The position numbers and the translations under genes are program-made. From Trileptium ribeirensis (lineage: Eukaryota > Nematoda > Enoplea > Enoplida > Thoracostomopsidae), in assembly GCA_030248225.1 (NCBI GenBank), contig JASANE010019293.1:62001-126000 (forward strand): a DNA stretch of 64,000 bases, read 5' to 3'. The notes under the pieces are model-generated. The model made no database searches and was not told the DNA's origin. It saw nothing but the letters and a program-made list of their open reading frames with translations. Below are positions 47,808-59,767 of this stretch, one piece after another; position 1 is the first letter of the stretch; every line of letters starts with the position of its first letter.

Positions 47808-49422
47808 ATAATTGTATGCATTTCCTCTGTGTTAGATTCGAAATTTATTGCCCTTCTCTTTCGAGTTCGGCCCAGTTTGGAACATCAGGCTTAGTCTCCT
47901 CGAATTATCTACCTTTTTTAAACAAACTGTTCTAAGCCAAAGCGTGGATTATCTCTGGGCATAGATCCCACAATTTATAGTATTTTGAACGCCCGAGATC
48001 TCTGAAAAATTGTTTTTGGCCCAGCCTAGATGTCACGTATTGTTGGGAATTCACAGTTAAATTTGCGTTCGTTGGATTAGGATTTATTGTTTGGGTATCG
48101 AACGCCATAAAAAATTTTTTGGGAGTATGTTAAAATGGTTGTTTTCCGAAAAGCCGATAATGTTGCTTGATGATTTAGTTATCATAAATTGTCAAAATTA
48201 TGATTTTCGCATAGACAATTTTACGCTAAACCAGTCATTTTTGAAGTTGTTATTTCTGATGTCAATCTAATTAACTAATTTCAAATAAAACAGTTTGTAC
48301 AGTAACTATTCGGTAAGCGGTCGAATAATGGAACTATTCGGCCGAATAATAATAGCGTATTCGGTTGCAGCAATTCAAGAATTAATATTCGGCACAGCAC
48401 TACTTTTAGCCCTGCTTTTGCCAGTTTTCGCTAGAATTTACAGCGCGCCGATGGCGTGGGGGGCGCGGTGCGGAGCCTTCAAGGAAAGAGTAAATCTGGC
48501 TTGCGGTGCCCCCCCTTAGAGTAGGCGCTAAATCAAGCTTATTGGCCCGACCCTTAGGAGGTAACTCCCCTATACCCTCCTATCGGCATCTATGACTTAT
48601 ATCTACATATAAACCAGCGGTAAATAACTACAGTACAGCATACGAAACGGAAAAAATAACCGAAAACTCGACAATGACGAGAACAAATTTATATTTTTTC
48701 ACCTTCACCTGAAACTAACGAGTTTATACTGGTATTCAATCTGTGTGATTTGAGAAAAGTTATAGACAGTGCATGTCGCCATCAGCTTTCAAACGAACAT
48801 TAGTTCATGCAAAAACATCGATTTTAACAAAAATTTTAATTATATTAAAATATACATCGTACTGGAAGCTTCCCAAGAGATCGTTGGGTTTACTGAAACT
48901 TGGCAAATTTTGTTTCCTCAACAGTAGTTCATCCAAGAACATCGATTTTAACAATAATTTTAATTTTAACATTGGACAACAAATACGTTTATTTTAAACA
49001 ATTTAACTCCATCAAACATTGAAACATTATTTTTTGTTGAACAGCAGTTGTGCAATACAATCTGTGACCCACTGAACAACTACTTTCGACCTACAATTTG
49101 TGAAAAATGTTGAAACACCCTGGAACGAAAATCGAATTGAATATTGTTATTCCTCGCAAGTACTGTAAGTATTTAATACAAAATAAGTAATGTATATTTT
49201 GAATACTACAAGAATCTCACTATTTACCTCTCGATTGCAATTTCACTACACCGTATTAATATGAAGTTGAACTGCAAAAGCTACAATGCCTGTTATTGCC
49301 GTTATGAATATGCCAATGCGCGTAATACAACACATAAAGAAAATAAATGGCAAGCTCTAAGAGGCAAATATAGTATCAGATTGATCATCTACGTCCGAAC
49401 TGTATACAAAGCAGTGTCTTAC
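47808..49422 (-). other. SKIC2 last intron, right part
   Basis: No exon seen. It contains a diverged direct duplication around 'gcaaaaacatcgattttaac' (48810-48960). Confidence 0.45.
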
Positions 49423-49552
49423 TGTTCCACGAGCCCATTCATACGCGACCTCGATTAGTTTGAAACTGACTTCGTCAAACCAATTCTCATCCTCAACACC
49501 GAAATGTTGCTCTGTGGCTCGCAGTCGTTCGGCAATGTCAAGCACGCGAGCT
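49423..49552 (-). CDS. SKIC2: SKIC2, exon with DSHCT helices
   Basis: Acceptor AATTTCAG, donor GGAACA|GTAAGA. It encodes ARVLDIAERLRATEQHFGV and then SFKLIEVAYEWARGT; VAYEWARG is a strong Ski2/DSHCT marker. It enters in phase 2 (one base completes the previous codon) and ends in phase 0. Confidence 0.95.
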
Positions 49553-49710
49553 CTGAAATTAAAGCTTCAGTAAGACAATTGTGTGCTTCTTTTTTGTGTT
49601 CACGAGATAACTACACCAATCCAGCGTTTACAATTGTTGCCCGAAATGTGCTTATTTTAAAATAGAAATAAATTATGAATTACAAAAGGCCGGAACGCGC
49701 ATCAGTTTAC

Positions 49711-49731
49711 CTCCAATATTGTTGCTGCAAC
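49711..49731 (-). CDS. SKIC2: Possible 21-nt SKIC2 microexon
   Basis: TTTTTATAG precedes GTTGCAGCAACAATATTGGAG, which is followed by GTAAAC. The 21 bases would insert seven residues in frame (LQQQYWR) between exons 50370-50599 and 49423-49552. The neighbouring exons also join in frame without it, and the shorter join aligns well with Ski2 helicases, so this may be chance or an alternative exon. Confidence 0.25.
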
Positions 49732-50369
49732 CTATAAAAATGACGCAAGTCTCCACAATTTTTGTTTCAAAGCAGCATTTTGACTATGCCAAAAATTGGT
49801 GAGACTGCTCGACACAAGAGCTATAGTTTTGATATAATGGAATAGTAGATGTCATGACTCGACCACCTGGACAGAAAAGTTTTCGCATACTTAGCAAATT
49901 TACCTATAATTATAAAATTATCAAACTGCTTACAGTATTTCACATTGTATTCATGTAAATCCAGAAATTGAATTTCTCCGAATATTGAATCTTAAATTCA
50001 CAAAAATTAAAATTAAAAATGTAATGTATCAAATCAGAAGTTGATGATGATTTCTCGAGCAGACCAGTTTCGTATTATAAAGGTCATTATAAAAGAGGTA
50101 AACGTTTGTTTGCCTCAAAACTGCAGGTGGGATGTGGTTAAATGAGGCTTATAACTATGGGAAAAGGTTCGGCACAAATTTTGTCCATGGTCACTCCTTC
50201 TGAAAGTTAGGGGGTTTACGCCGCTGGAACCAGAGGGGTACAGGCAAAATGGATTGTATCATGGCAGGCGCGTTTACCTACATGGTGTTGACGAAGAGTG
50301 CAATACACGTCTCAAGGAACCATCGTGAATTCTTGGTGAGACCAAATATAAGCAAACTTAAATCCTCAC

Positions 50370-50599
50370 TCCAACCGTTGTAAATTTTCGTTCATCGTTT
50401 TCGCGTCTTCGTCTTTCTGCCGCACTTGACACGTGGTTGACGACAGAATCGCTGCTATTTCTTCGCATCGCAGCGGCGTAAGAACGTTCTCGAATAGTAG
50501 TTCGGTGATAAGTAACTGCATGTGTGTTATGCCGCACGCAACTTTGCCTTTCAACGTTACCATATTATGCCCATCGATAAATCCCAGCGCTTTGAGCAC
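50370..50599 (-). CDS. SKIC2: SKIC2, exon with DSHCT core
   Basis: Acceptor ATTTTAG, then VLKALGFID, VTLKGKVACGI, LLITELLFENVL and LRCEEIAAILSS, the canonical core of the DSHCT domain of Ski2 helicases (the GRVA, E-LL-TEL and PEEIAALLS positions). It ends TTGGA|GTGAGG in phase 2. The C-terminal residues (KDEDAKTMNENLQRL) are a less conserved linker helix. Confidence 0.96.
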
Positions 50600-51299
50600 C
50601 TAAAATACAGACTGCTTTGTCATTAGCATACAATCACTCCAATTATACAAAGCAAACCGCTGAATATGTAACCAACCCTCCTTGCATAAGACACCTGTGG
50701 TCGTAGTATGCTACTACAATTTATCATCCTTGTTAAATGGTGCCTAAATCTGGCGTTTCGACGCTACTTTATGAATACAATTTACTACGGACCAATGAAA
50801 CTAAGGAGTAATGTTTTCAGTTTTTTTATGACCAAAAAGTAGGTGTGCTGAAATGTAATATCTTGCGGCTCAAAATGGCAAAAATAAGTTTTAATGGATT
50901 TTTTGCCAAATTTGGCCATAGGGGAAACAGTGTTTATCAGCCCATACCTAGCGACCCACACTCCGTATAGAAAAACGAACACCACTTTCACAATATGCTC
51001 ATTGAGATCTAAAATTTTGGTGCTTTTTGCGAGACCGCCTCCTGAGTCGCTGTGAGCACGAATATGGTTCGTCGACCTTTTGCCTGAAATACAGATTTTT
51101 CAAATTTAGGCATTTTATTGCGTGTTTTACTTACAACCAGTGTCTATTTTAAGTTATCAGGCACGCTGAGTACGATGATTTTGCTACCTTGAGTCAAACT
51201 TCACTATGTTACACTAGTATCGCGCAAGTTAGGGTGAAACGTAACGATCGTGGTTTCATTTTTATGTTGTTTTGTATAATCACCTGTGAAACAGGATAT

Positions 51300-52770
51300 G
51301 TTTGATGTATATAACAACCTAAAACCTACTGAACCATGAACCCGTTGAAAATCGTAAAACCTCGTCGACCCTAAAATCATCGAAAATTAATCACAACGCA
51401 CCAAGTATTTGCGCTGGTCTCTACATAACCAAACCATCATATTATTCAGCCTACCGGAAAACCTATATAATACGATTCTTGATGACCTGTACGCAATACA
51501 TAACCAAACATTTGCCGACAGACTATATTGCGGCAATTGGGTTTATTGACAATAAATACATTGAAAACCCACTAAAAAGGCAGGAATTGCGCACGCTGGA
51601 ATCTAGATCACCAACGTTGAATTCAGCATACTGAAAAACCTCTATATAAACTATCTTCATCCCATGTACCAAACTACTGAAGACTGAGTATTTTCTGGAA
51701 ATCGGGTTCATCGACTTTTAGCCCAATGTATGAAAACCTGGAAACACATAGGATACTCATGCTGGACTCTAGATAATTAAATCGTCGTATTGAGCCTATC
51801 AGAAAACCTATATAGACAATAATTCTGATGACCTGTACGCAATACGTAACCACACAAATGAAGACAGGCTATAGTCGAAAAATCGAGTTATAACACAGCG
51901 AAAACAGAAACTCTTTATTTCTGGCAAAGCACCGACGAATCATATCCAGGCCTACAGCGGATCAAAGAGTGGTACCACAAAAAAGTCGTTGATTTCGATT
52001 AGCTGATTCTGGGTGGTGGTCTCCATTTTTCAGTGCGAAATCTGTGTGGCGAGTTGTGGGCTGCACAACTATGGTACCCGCATGGCCAGATTGGGCAAAG
52101 AACCTTTAAAAACCTCTTTTTGCCATTTTGACCCGGAAGATGGGTTCGAAGTTGTTCGCGTTCAACTAATGGACACATTGTCATGACTTTTGCTATCGAA
52201 CAAAAAATTTGTTGCAATCCCTTCATCCGAAAATACGTTATCAGTGAGAGGGACAGATACAAAAAAATTATCACGATTTCTCCTATAGCGCCCTCAGTGA
52301 AAATTCCGGTCCCTCCGTTTCAATCATTTCGTGGAGTTTCAAAGGTTTCAATCATTTTGTGTTCGACAAACCTGATTCCCGAAATGTAGCATGTCTAAAT
52401 CTCTTTGGTTACGCATTGTGTGTAGGGCATCGAAAATAGTCTATATATTTTCTCGGAACGCCGGATGGTTTGGTTATCTTGACTCCAGCGCGAACATTTA
52501 ACGCGTTTTAGAGGTCTTCAGTGGCTTTAGGGTTGATGAACCCCATTTCTATTTGTATGTTAAGTTATTCATTGCCTACAAAATCTCAAGAATGGTGCAT
52601 TCAAAGCTTTTTCAGCACTCTAAATACGGTGCTCTAGTTATATACGACCAGCGCCTATATTTCATGCTTTTGCAGTGACTTTCAGAAGGCTTAGGGTCGA
52701 CAAACTGTTTCTAGAATGTAGTCTGTATTCAGTTGTTTGGTTATATATTGTTTTCAGAGCATTTGGAACG
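51300..52770. mobile_element. Fold-back element with tandem repeats in both arms
   Basis: The left arm (about 51300-51950) has roughly three diverged units of 180-200 bp with 'aaaacctatata', 'gatgacctgtacgcaatac(a/g)taacca' and 'cgctgga'. The right arm (about 52390-52770) carries the same units inverted ('ggttacgcattgtgtgtagg', 'ttggttatatattg', 'ccagcgc'). The layout resembles FB/Tetris-type fold-backs. The middle (51957-52320) is a separate repeat with an inverted relative at 54430-54620. It lies in a SKIC2 intron. Confidence 0.65.
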
Positions 52771-53082
52771 GTTATACATATAGAATTCCGGTACATTGAA
52801 TACGATGGTATAGTCACCTATAATACATCATAGCAATTATAGATTGTTCGGCACGCATAATGTGGTATTAACTTCTATCAAATCACCATTATAATGCTTC
52901 ATCGGATCCAAAGTGATTACAGAGGCATAAACATCAAACACAAAGTGTTTATGGGTGATTACACATAATGACAACTACAGATGAAACTCCGTTTCGTCCT
53001 CGCTTGCGAGATACTATTATTTTATTAGAAATTTTGTAAGAACATAAATATATTTGTAAGACATGTTTCAAAAGCTATGTAC

Positions 53083-53193
53083 CTGTAGCTTGCTTTGGTA
53101 CACTGGATCAAGCGTTAACGTGTCCTGCGTTAAGCCGTACTTCAGTTTACCGCATTCGGCTTGTAACGACAAAATTTCAAACATGAAGCAAAA
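53083..53193 (-). CDS. SKIC2: SKIC2, exon with helical linker
   Basis: Acceptor CGTTTTAG... donor CTACAG|GTACAT, 37 codons, phase 0 at both ends. It encodes MFEILSLQAECGKLKYGL and then LDPVYQSKLQ, which precede the VL-ALGFID of the next exon. This corresponds to the L-L-P-EY--R--VL region of Ski2 proteins. The first residues (FCFMFE) are less conserved. Confidence 0.9.
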
Positions 53194-53552
53194 CTAAAAC
53201 AAAAAAAAACAAGTAATAAAGATTCGGATTTGCTAATCATTGGGAACTATAAGAAATCTGAAGCAGTGCTGTCAATATTGGTGTCGCCTCAAATAACGAC
53301 AATATCATAAATTAACGTATTATTTTACATATAAGAAAAATTACAGCACGGAATACTCATAATGCTTATTTACTACATTCCACGTAATTACATAGAATTT
53401 TTCGTTTTGGTTGAATGGTTCGGAGGCACTTGATTACATTTAGCCTAAAGCCTACACTGAAGCAGTGGTCGTTAGCTAAAGTAAAAGTTAAATAATAGTT
53501 ATCGTTCACGCTTGCATTAACGGAAATACCGCCATCAAAATGCACATTGTCA

Positions 53553-53706
53553 CTGGCCTGTCCACAGTGGAGGCGACTCTCTCTCCACTATCCAAATCCC
53601 CATGTTCATGAGATTTTCCCCTATATCGGTCCCAACACTCGGCCGAACCCCACATGTTCAACTAAACCCAAAAATTTTTTATGTCGGAGGGCTTTGAATA
53701 TGCCAG
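53553..53706. mobile_element. Short MITE with 5-bp target duplication
   Basis: Left end CTGGCCTGTCCACAG, right end degenerate (gggctttgaatatgccag), flanked by tgtca (53548-53552) and tgtta (53707-53711). At 154 bp it is a deletion derivative of the family at 47216. It lies in a SKIC2 intron. Confidence 0.8.
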
Positions 53707-53974
53707 TGTTATGCCGTTGATATATGGAGGACGCTACATAGTGCACGTCAGGGAGAGCATCGAGTGAGCAACGATCGAAAATTGAACGAGCTGAAGTCAT
53801 TTCTGGTGGGTACTTTATTATAATGTGTACAGGAGTTCATTAATGCTAATCGATAAATTAATAATGATAGTACTGAATAATGCCTATTTACGGCAAAATC
53901 TATGTATAAATATTACGCATTTGTAACGTCTCACTACGGTAGAGTAAATAGCGTAGCTTCAACGCAAGTTCATC

Positions 53975-54032
53975 GGGGCCTGTTGTGTAGTGGTAGAGCA
54001 CAAGTCTTGCAAGCTAGAGGTCCGAAATGGTC
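53975..54032 (+). tRNA. tRNA-like fragment (5' two thirds, alanine-like TGC)
   Basis: GGGGCC...TGTGTAGTGGTAGAGCAC resembles a tRNA D-arm with A-box, and AAGTCTTGCAAGCT an anticodon arm with loop CTTGCAA (anticodon TGC). A following GAGGTCCGAAATGG is a weak B-box. The 3' acceptor strand is not found, so this is probably a tRNA pseudogene or the head of a tRNA-derived SINE. Confidence 0.4.
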
Positions 54033-54965
54033 AAATGTAAGGTATCTCATGGATCTTTTCACATCGTTGTATCCTCTAAAATATCCAGGCTAACTCAAAA
54101 TATCCAGGTATAATCGGTAGTAGCTTTCAGCCTGAGTTTGGTCAGACAATCTACATGTTTTATTCACATAAAAAATACGTCGTTCATTTACAAAGCCCTT
54201 ATTTGCTTCACGTTTAGACAAATCAATTCGAAAAACCGGCTGCTAAATAGGCACACCATCTCGGACCTGATCCCGAAATGACTCGCGCATTTCATTTGAT
54301 CAGTTGTACCAGTTTACTGCAGGTAGGATTAAATTTTGACCTTAACATCATAATCTTTAATTTTTGCAAATGATATTATATTTTAGCCCGTTTAAGTCTG
54401 TTTATAAACATTAATAAATAATTGAAACGAAGCGCGCGGAGTTTTCACTGAGGGCGCTACGGGGAAAATCGTGAATCGGAAATTCTTTTGGCTGTTTTTA
54501 TCATTCATGACTCAATTTAGGGTGAATGGATATCGATAAATATTTTGTTCGACAGCAAAAAGTGACGACACACAGCTCCGACCCCATCTTCCGGGTCATA
54601 ATGGCATAAAGGCTCAAAACAGTTGACAAGCTGAACAAGAACATGCTACAAATGTTGGCATGGCCATGTCACGTCCTACCGGTCGACCCATCGACACTTG
54701 CAAAAAGCAAAGCTACACGCTCGTGTTTCTGGGTAAACAACCGTGAGGACAGCCGGAGCAGCGATGGGATGACGTGCGGCACCCCGATAAATAGGCACAA
54801 CTACAGAACTCCAATCATGATAGACTCAGAACCCCATCAGTACCGGCCCCCATAAGACAATTTCCGAAGGAAAAAAGCTTTGAAAATTAATTAATCATAA
54901 AATTAACTCCGCTCACTGGATTCTGTCGATAAAACAACCACAAAACTAAACAAAGTTTCTCGTAC

Positions 54966-55137
54966 ATGTTCTTCAAAATTCGGACATTGCCGACATTCAA
55001 ATTGTTCCATTCGATCGTACAGTTCAGTTATGCGATGGTTTGACGCTGCCGAATCATTGTAGCACAGACCGTTGGCCGTGATAAAACTTGAAAGCTCGCG
55101 CAAAACATTTGTTACTGAAGTGTCTGGCGAGTTGTGC
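54966..55137 (-). CDS. SKIC2: SKIC2, exon at the start of the DSHCT domain
   Basis: Acceptor TTTTACAG, donor GAACAT|GTACGA, enters in phase 2 and ends in phase 0. It encodes a helix (TSVTNVLRELSSFI), then RITELYDRMEQFECRQCPNFEEH. The last part equals the conserved C--CP-F--H segment of Ski2. It joins the previous exon to give RQQPRFR-HNSP. Confidence 0.92.
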
Positions 55138-56937
55138 CTGTAAAAGGAAAACAATACCAAGCTAAAAAGAACAATGTTATAATTACTATTATTATTCCCG
55201 CATATTTTTACTTCTATATGTTATAGTGCATTAAACCAGTCCGCATTATTCGACCAATACTTGAAACCTACAACTGTATTTGCAATTTACATTTCAAATC
55301 ACGTATTTGTATTATAGTACAGTGAACCGAGAATCAATAGATTTAAATGTATTACAGGAGTCCGTCTGACGTCGAGCAAATAGCCAATTCAAATATTTCG
55401 AATTGCCAATTAGAAATGTATTTAGGTCTTATATTAACCGAAACAGAAGCTATATTTCGGGAAATTTATTTGCAGAAGAGCAGCATATAACAAAATATAT
55501 AAGCAATTGACGAAAATAATTGTGTCTAGGCAAGAATATAAAGCTACACAGTCGCTCAGTCTCACAGCAGAATCGCAACTATTTTCCCCATATATTTCGG
55601 GAGACTTATTTACAGAAAAGCAGCATATAATAAAATATATAAGCAATTGACGAAAATAATTGTGTCTAGGCAAGTATATAAAGCTACACAGTCGCTCAGT
55701 CTCATAGCAGAATCGCAACTATTTTCCCCATTTGACGTTTAAACTAGTGAAGTCCAGCGAGTTCATTTATCTCCGCTCATAGCTGCACTTGAAAGTGATA
55801 TGTAGTGAAGTTTCATTTGTTGTACAAGTCTCGAAAAAATTACTCTGACACAGTCCCAAACTGAAAAGACGACCATTCAAATGATTTAATACACAGTAAG
55901 CAGCACGACTGGAATTCAGATCTAAATTTGAAATTTAGTGTTACACAAGAACCTTTGCCAAAAGTTTCATATAAAGAAGAGACGGCCTTGAGCCTTCTTC
56001 AGGATTCAGCGGTCTATTGCTGTCACAAATTTTCCTATAAGCCATATTAATGACATCACGTCTGGTGAATAAGACATGGTTTACGGCCAATCAACGTATC
56101 GAGGGAGACCAGTTATGCCTGCTCAGACCACCTGTCATTACCTTATAAGCCAGAGATGCCGGGTATGACCCACGTTGACAGTCATCCACAGACCAGAGTT
56201 TTTCACCCTACAATTCACTGAGGTGAATGCGGATAGCATGATTATTTTGTATTTTTCATAGTAGAAAACAGATATAGCTCTCGAAATTTCACTGAAAATT
56301 CGGAGACGTCACAAATGGCAACATAAATTAGAAGCATACAGCCTCTACCTAATATGACGGTTGTACATTCACTGCATACTCATAAAAAATATTTTACAAC
56401 GTGCTTCAGCAAGTTTCAACGCGTGTAAAGCAAAAATAAATTCTGAAAACTTCAGATAGAACATCCCTCCCGCAAACGAAATATTGCAAACATAATTCAG
56501 CTCATAATTCCATGCGTATTAGTTTACCAATTCTAGCAGAGCTACCTATGAAAAGTCAATAAACTCAGATTCAGATCGACTGTTTCGATACTCACTGGAC
56601 ATAATCATATGAATGCCCATCTTTTCAAGCTGCGAATAGCGCAGCGCAGTCTTTGTAATACTTGGGATACAGAAGAAACCTTACACACAACAAGTAGTCT
56701 TCAGCTGCCAACAGTGACACTGTAGTTAAGGAACTTATATACTGTCAGGATCCTTTGGACATTACTAGTTTCCGAAAAGGCGGTATCAAAAACATATGGC
56801 GTGGAATGCGGCAAATTTTAATCTAACAATAGTGGGACGGTGTAACGGGCATTTTCTTGTCTACACACAGCCAACCTGTTCCCAGCCTAATCCTATCTGT
56901 TTATTCATCTAGCTAGCAAAATTTATTTTATACAAAC
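55138..56937 (-). other. SKIC2 intron with a 140-bp direct duplication
   Basis: Two adjoining, nearly identical 140-bp copies start at 55451 and 55591 (landmark tatatttcgggaa/gactta). No exon; rest unassigned. Confidence 0.7.
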
Positions 56938-57082
56938 CGAAATCGTGGCTGCTGCCGTTGTTCCCAGTTGTCAATAATCGCTTCAGCATTTATTTTGATC
57001 ACTTTATCCAGAACGCCGAGCAAATCGTCAATCGACACCGATTTAACGCTATGTACAACGTTGTCAATATCAAGCGCTGAAG
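56938..57082 (-). CDS. SKIC2: SKIC2, exon at the end of the arch domain
   Basis: Acceptor TTGTTCAG (57083) with a second possible AG six bases later; donor TTTCG|GTTTGT. It encodes NVVHSVKSVSIDDLLGVLDKVIKINAEAII and then EQRQQPRF, matching the arch-exit segment before the RQQP-F motif of Ski2. The choice of the two adjacent acceptors changes the product by two residues. Confidence 0.93.
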
Positions 57083-57600
57083 CTGAACAATTATTTTGAA
57101 TGTTCATAGTATTTATATAAACGGTTAACCATGAAATTTTTTTCAGACACAAAGAGTGCCTCATAAGGTCCCGGAATTCTATTCAGCTGAATCATTTAAG
57201 TTTCTTCAAAGTTATTTAAATTATTATTTTAAGTTTGACTTATAATGGCTTTCTGTCAAAAACCGATCAAAGGACGAATAAGTACAGGCTATATAAAAGA
57301 AATAACCAACTAAGTAATATAAGAAGATTAGTGGTAAAAAGACCAACGGATAAAATGCTGCGATAGTCAAACCTATGAAAAGCGATATAGAATCGGTTAC
57401 GTCACCTGAATTGAACATGGCTACAATTCTATGTTTTTCCGCTTCGATGAAATTTGTTTCGTTCCAAACTTAAAACAAATTCCAGTTACTGGTTATCGAA
57501 ACACAAAGAATAAAACTGTACTGGGAAAATATATATAACTAAGACACAAAAACCCAAAAAGGTAAAAATCATAGCTTGAAACCAAAAACAAGAAACCAAC

Positions 57601-57880
57601 CGTAGTCTCTTCCGCGTACAACGTTAAGCAGCTCCACGCATTCGTTCATTTTTGACGAACCCATAGCAAGTTTACTAAGGCAATTATTGTTAATATTGTC
57701 TTCATTCGCCGCTACCCTACACCTCGGTATCAAAATTTGTACACTTTGGTTACGATAATTGCACTTCAACACAACAGCTGGCACTTCGGCAACATGTGGT
57801 GCACCGGTAGTAGATACTTCAGAGGCAGATGGCGTGACCACGACTCGCCCGGGTATCAGTGCTTTCAGCGGAACTTCCGT
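57601..57880 (-). CDS. SKIC2: SKIC2, arch (KOW-like) domain exon
   Basis: Acceptor ATTTTAG, then TEVPLKALIPGRVVVT; the GRVVV strand opens the beta-barrel insert (KOW-like) of the Ski2 arch domain. The rest (VPAVVLKCNYRNQSVQILIPRC) fits the barrel strands. It is phase 0 at entry. The most likely donor TACG|GTTGGT leaves phase 1, which matches the next exon. The 3' boundary is the least certain of the series. Confidence 0.85.
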
Positions 57881-58497
57881 CTAAAATAACAAAAAACCAC
57901 GTGCTCATCATAAAAATTGAACATCAAAACTGGAATACGACACAAGGTAACGCTGCTCAGTGGGAAGAAAAATGTTCAACACAACGAAACTCTAAAAAGC
58001 AGTGAATTAACTATAATCTAATGATGTAAAAGCTCAGCGAGTAGGCTGTATCAATAGAAATGCGACGAAAGAACGTTAAGCTGTAGCACCCACTACAAGT
58101 GAAACCACAAAATTCACAAAAATTTAATTACGACGTCTGACGAAAGATTAACCTTCACTGTGTAAAATGATGTTGGCACTAGATTAGTGATATTAAGAGT
58201 GCATAAAGGAAGAGCATGTCAGTTTCCAGTAATCTAATGCTAAAACGTGTTTGATAACACAGACGTTTTCATACTTACCCCTCATTTCTCCAGGGAGTCA
58301 TCATGCACAGACCCCCAATTTTGTAGGGGGTACGTCAGACACCCGTATTGGAGTGGGCGGCTGTATAACTGTGAACGATCCTACCGACAGCCTCTGAAAC
58401 TGGGGGTCCGACATACCACACTAAAACTGAAGGCGTCCTAGCTACCCCCACATAAATCTGCAGCCACCACTTTTTTGTTATTGCTTGTAACAGTCAC

Positions 58498-58615
58498 CTT
58501 TTGTCTAGCCTTCTGCGCTTTCATAATTTCCTTGGCTGTTAAGACGCATTTTTCAGCACCACCAGAAGAACTGCGACATAAATTACATTGTAATCCAACA
58601 TCCAATTTGTCCAGT
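58498..58615 (-). CDS. SKIC2: SKIC2, arch-stalk exon
   Basis: Acceptor TGTTTTCAG, donor CAAAAG|GTGACT. One base completes the arginine begun in the upstream exon. It encodes LDKLDVGLQCNLC, a serine/glycine/cysteine stretch, then KEIMKAQKARQK. The position between the RSF-E helix and GRVVV fits the arch stalk. Sequence conservation is low, so identity rests on phase and order. Confidence 0.87.
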
Positions 58616-58668
58616 CTGAAAACAAAAAACAGCTCTAAAAAAGTACATCTTATTACATACATAGCTAT

Positions 58669-59759
58669 CAGGGAGTAACCGGAATTCCGGTTCCGGCGAA
58701 AATCGTGTTCCGGTTGCGGTTCCGGCAAAGGGCAAAAACCATACCGGAACCGGAATTCCGGTTTAAAAATTTTGTTTGAAATTTTCCACGTATTTGCTAC
58801 ATCCTGTAATCCAAACATATGTAATATATATTATACAATGATCAAGCTCCAATACAACCAAGCAAAAGAAAAGATTAACTAACCAATAGCCTGTAGCAGC
58901 TATTTTACACATCCAGAATTCTGTGGGATACGTTTGAATTAAACCGGTCCAACTCGGTAACAGAGTATGGCTTACGCAAAAGTACTTAGGGTATGCTTGG
59001 CTAACATAAATTGCGTCAAGCACCCGCCAGTGAGCTTGTAACCTTGGTAAATCAGTCTAAATTGAAGTAAACTAACGTTATTTGCAGCGCAGCTAGAAAC
59101 TGCTTTCTTGGCAATGCACTGTATTTATTGAAACTGTGCGAGCAGCATCACAGTGTGTCTCATTTATAGCATTCTAATTAGAAAGCTATCATCATTATGA
59201 TCTAACTGACGGGCACTGTTTGTCCAACGCTACCCTAAACAGTGTCTCTGACCACTGATCAGAAAATTACCTTCTATCTATTATTTTCTCTTAGAATCAT
59301 AAACCAATAATTTTAAGTTTCCTACAGAAGAACATGCCAGAAACGTATGTGTAGTAAAGGGAGGCGACTGGAGACAGAGCGAAAGTGTGTATTCTACGCT
59401 CCAAGCTTTGTAAGCATATTCGATTTGACGCAGTATACGCAATGGTGTATAGTGGAAGACATTTCTTGCTCTGAATGTCTAAAAACCGACATATTTGATC
59501 GATAAATAAACATTATTAGCTTGCTCAGTCTCTTTAAAGTTTGAGAAAGGCAATAATACCATTGCAATACATTAAGTTTAATGTAAAAGTTATTTTTAAA
59601 GCATTTTAAATTCACTATACCTTCATTTCTTCCTTCATTTGTTTTACTATATATAAACTTCGAAGACCAGGTTCCGGTTCCGGTTCCGGATCCGGTTTAA
59701 ATGAACGGTTCCGGTTGCTGGTTCCGGTTCCGGTAAATTTCGGTTCCGGTTATTCCCTG
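58669..59759 (-). mobile_element. Full-length non-autonomous hAT element, copy 4
   Basis: Termini CAGGGAGTAACCGG and CCGGTTATTCCCTG, with a perfect 8-bp duplication atagctat (58661-58668 and 59760-59767). It sits in a SKIC2 intron only about 50 bp upstream of the acceptor of exon 58498-58615. Internal sequence is colinear with the reverse complement of copies 1 and 2. Confidence 0.95.
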
Positions 59760-59767
59760 ATAGCTAT

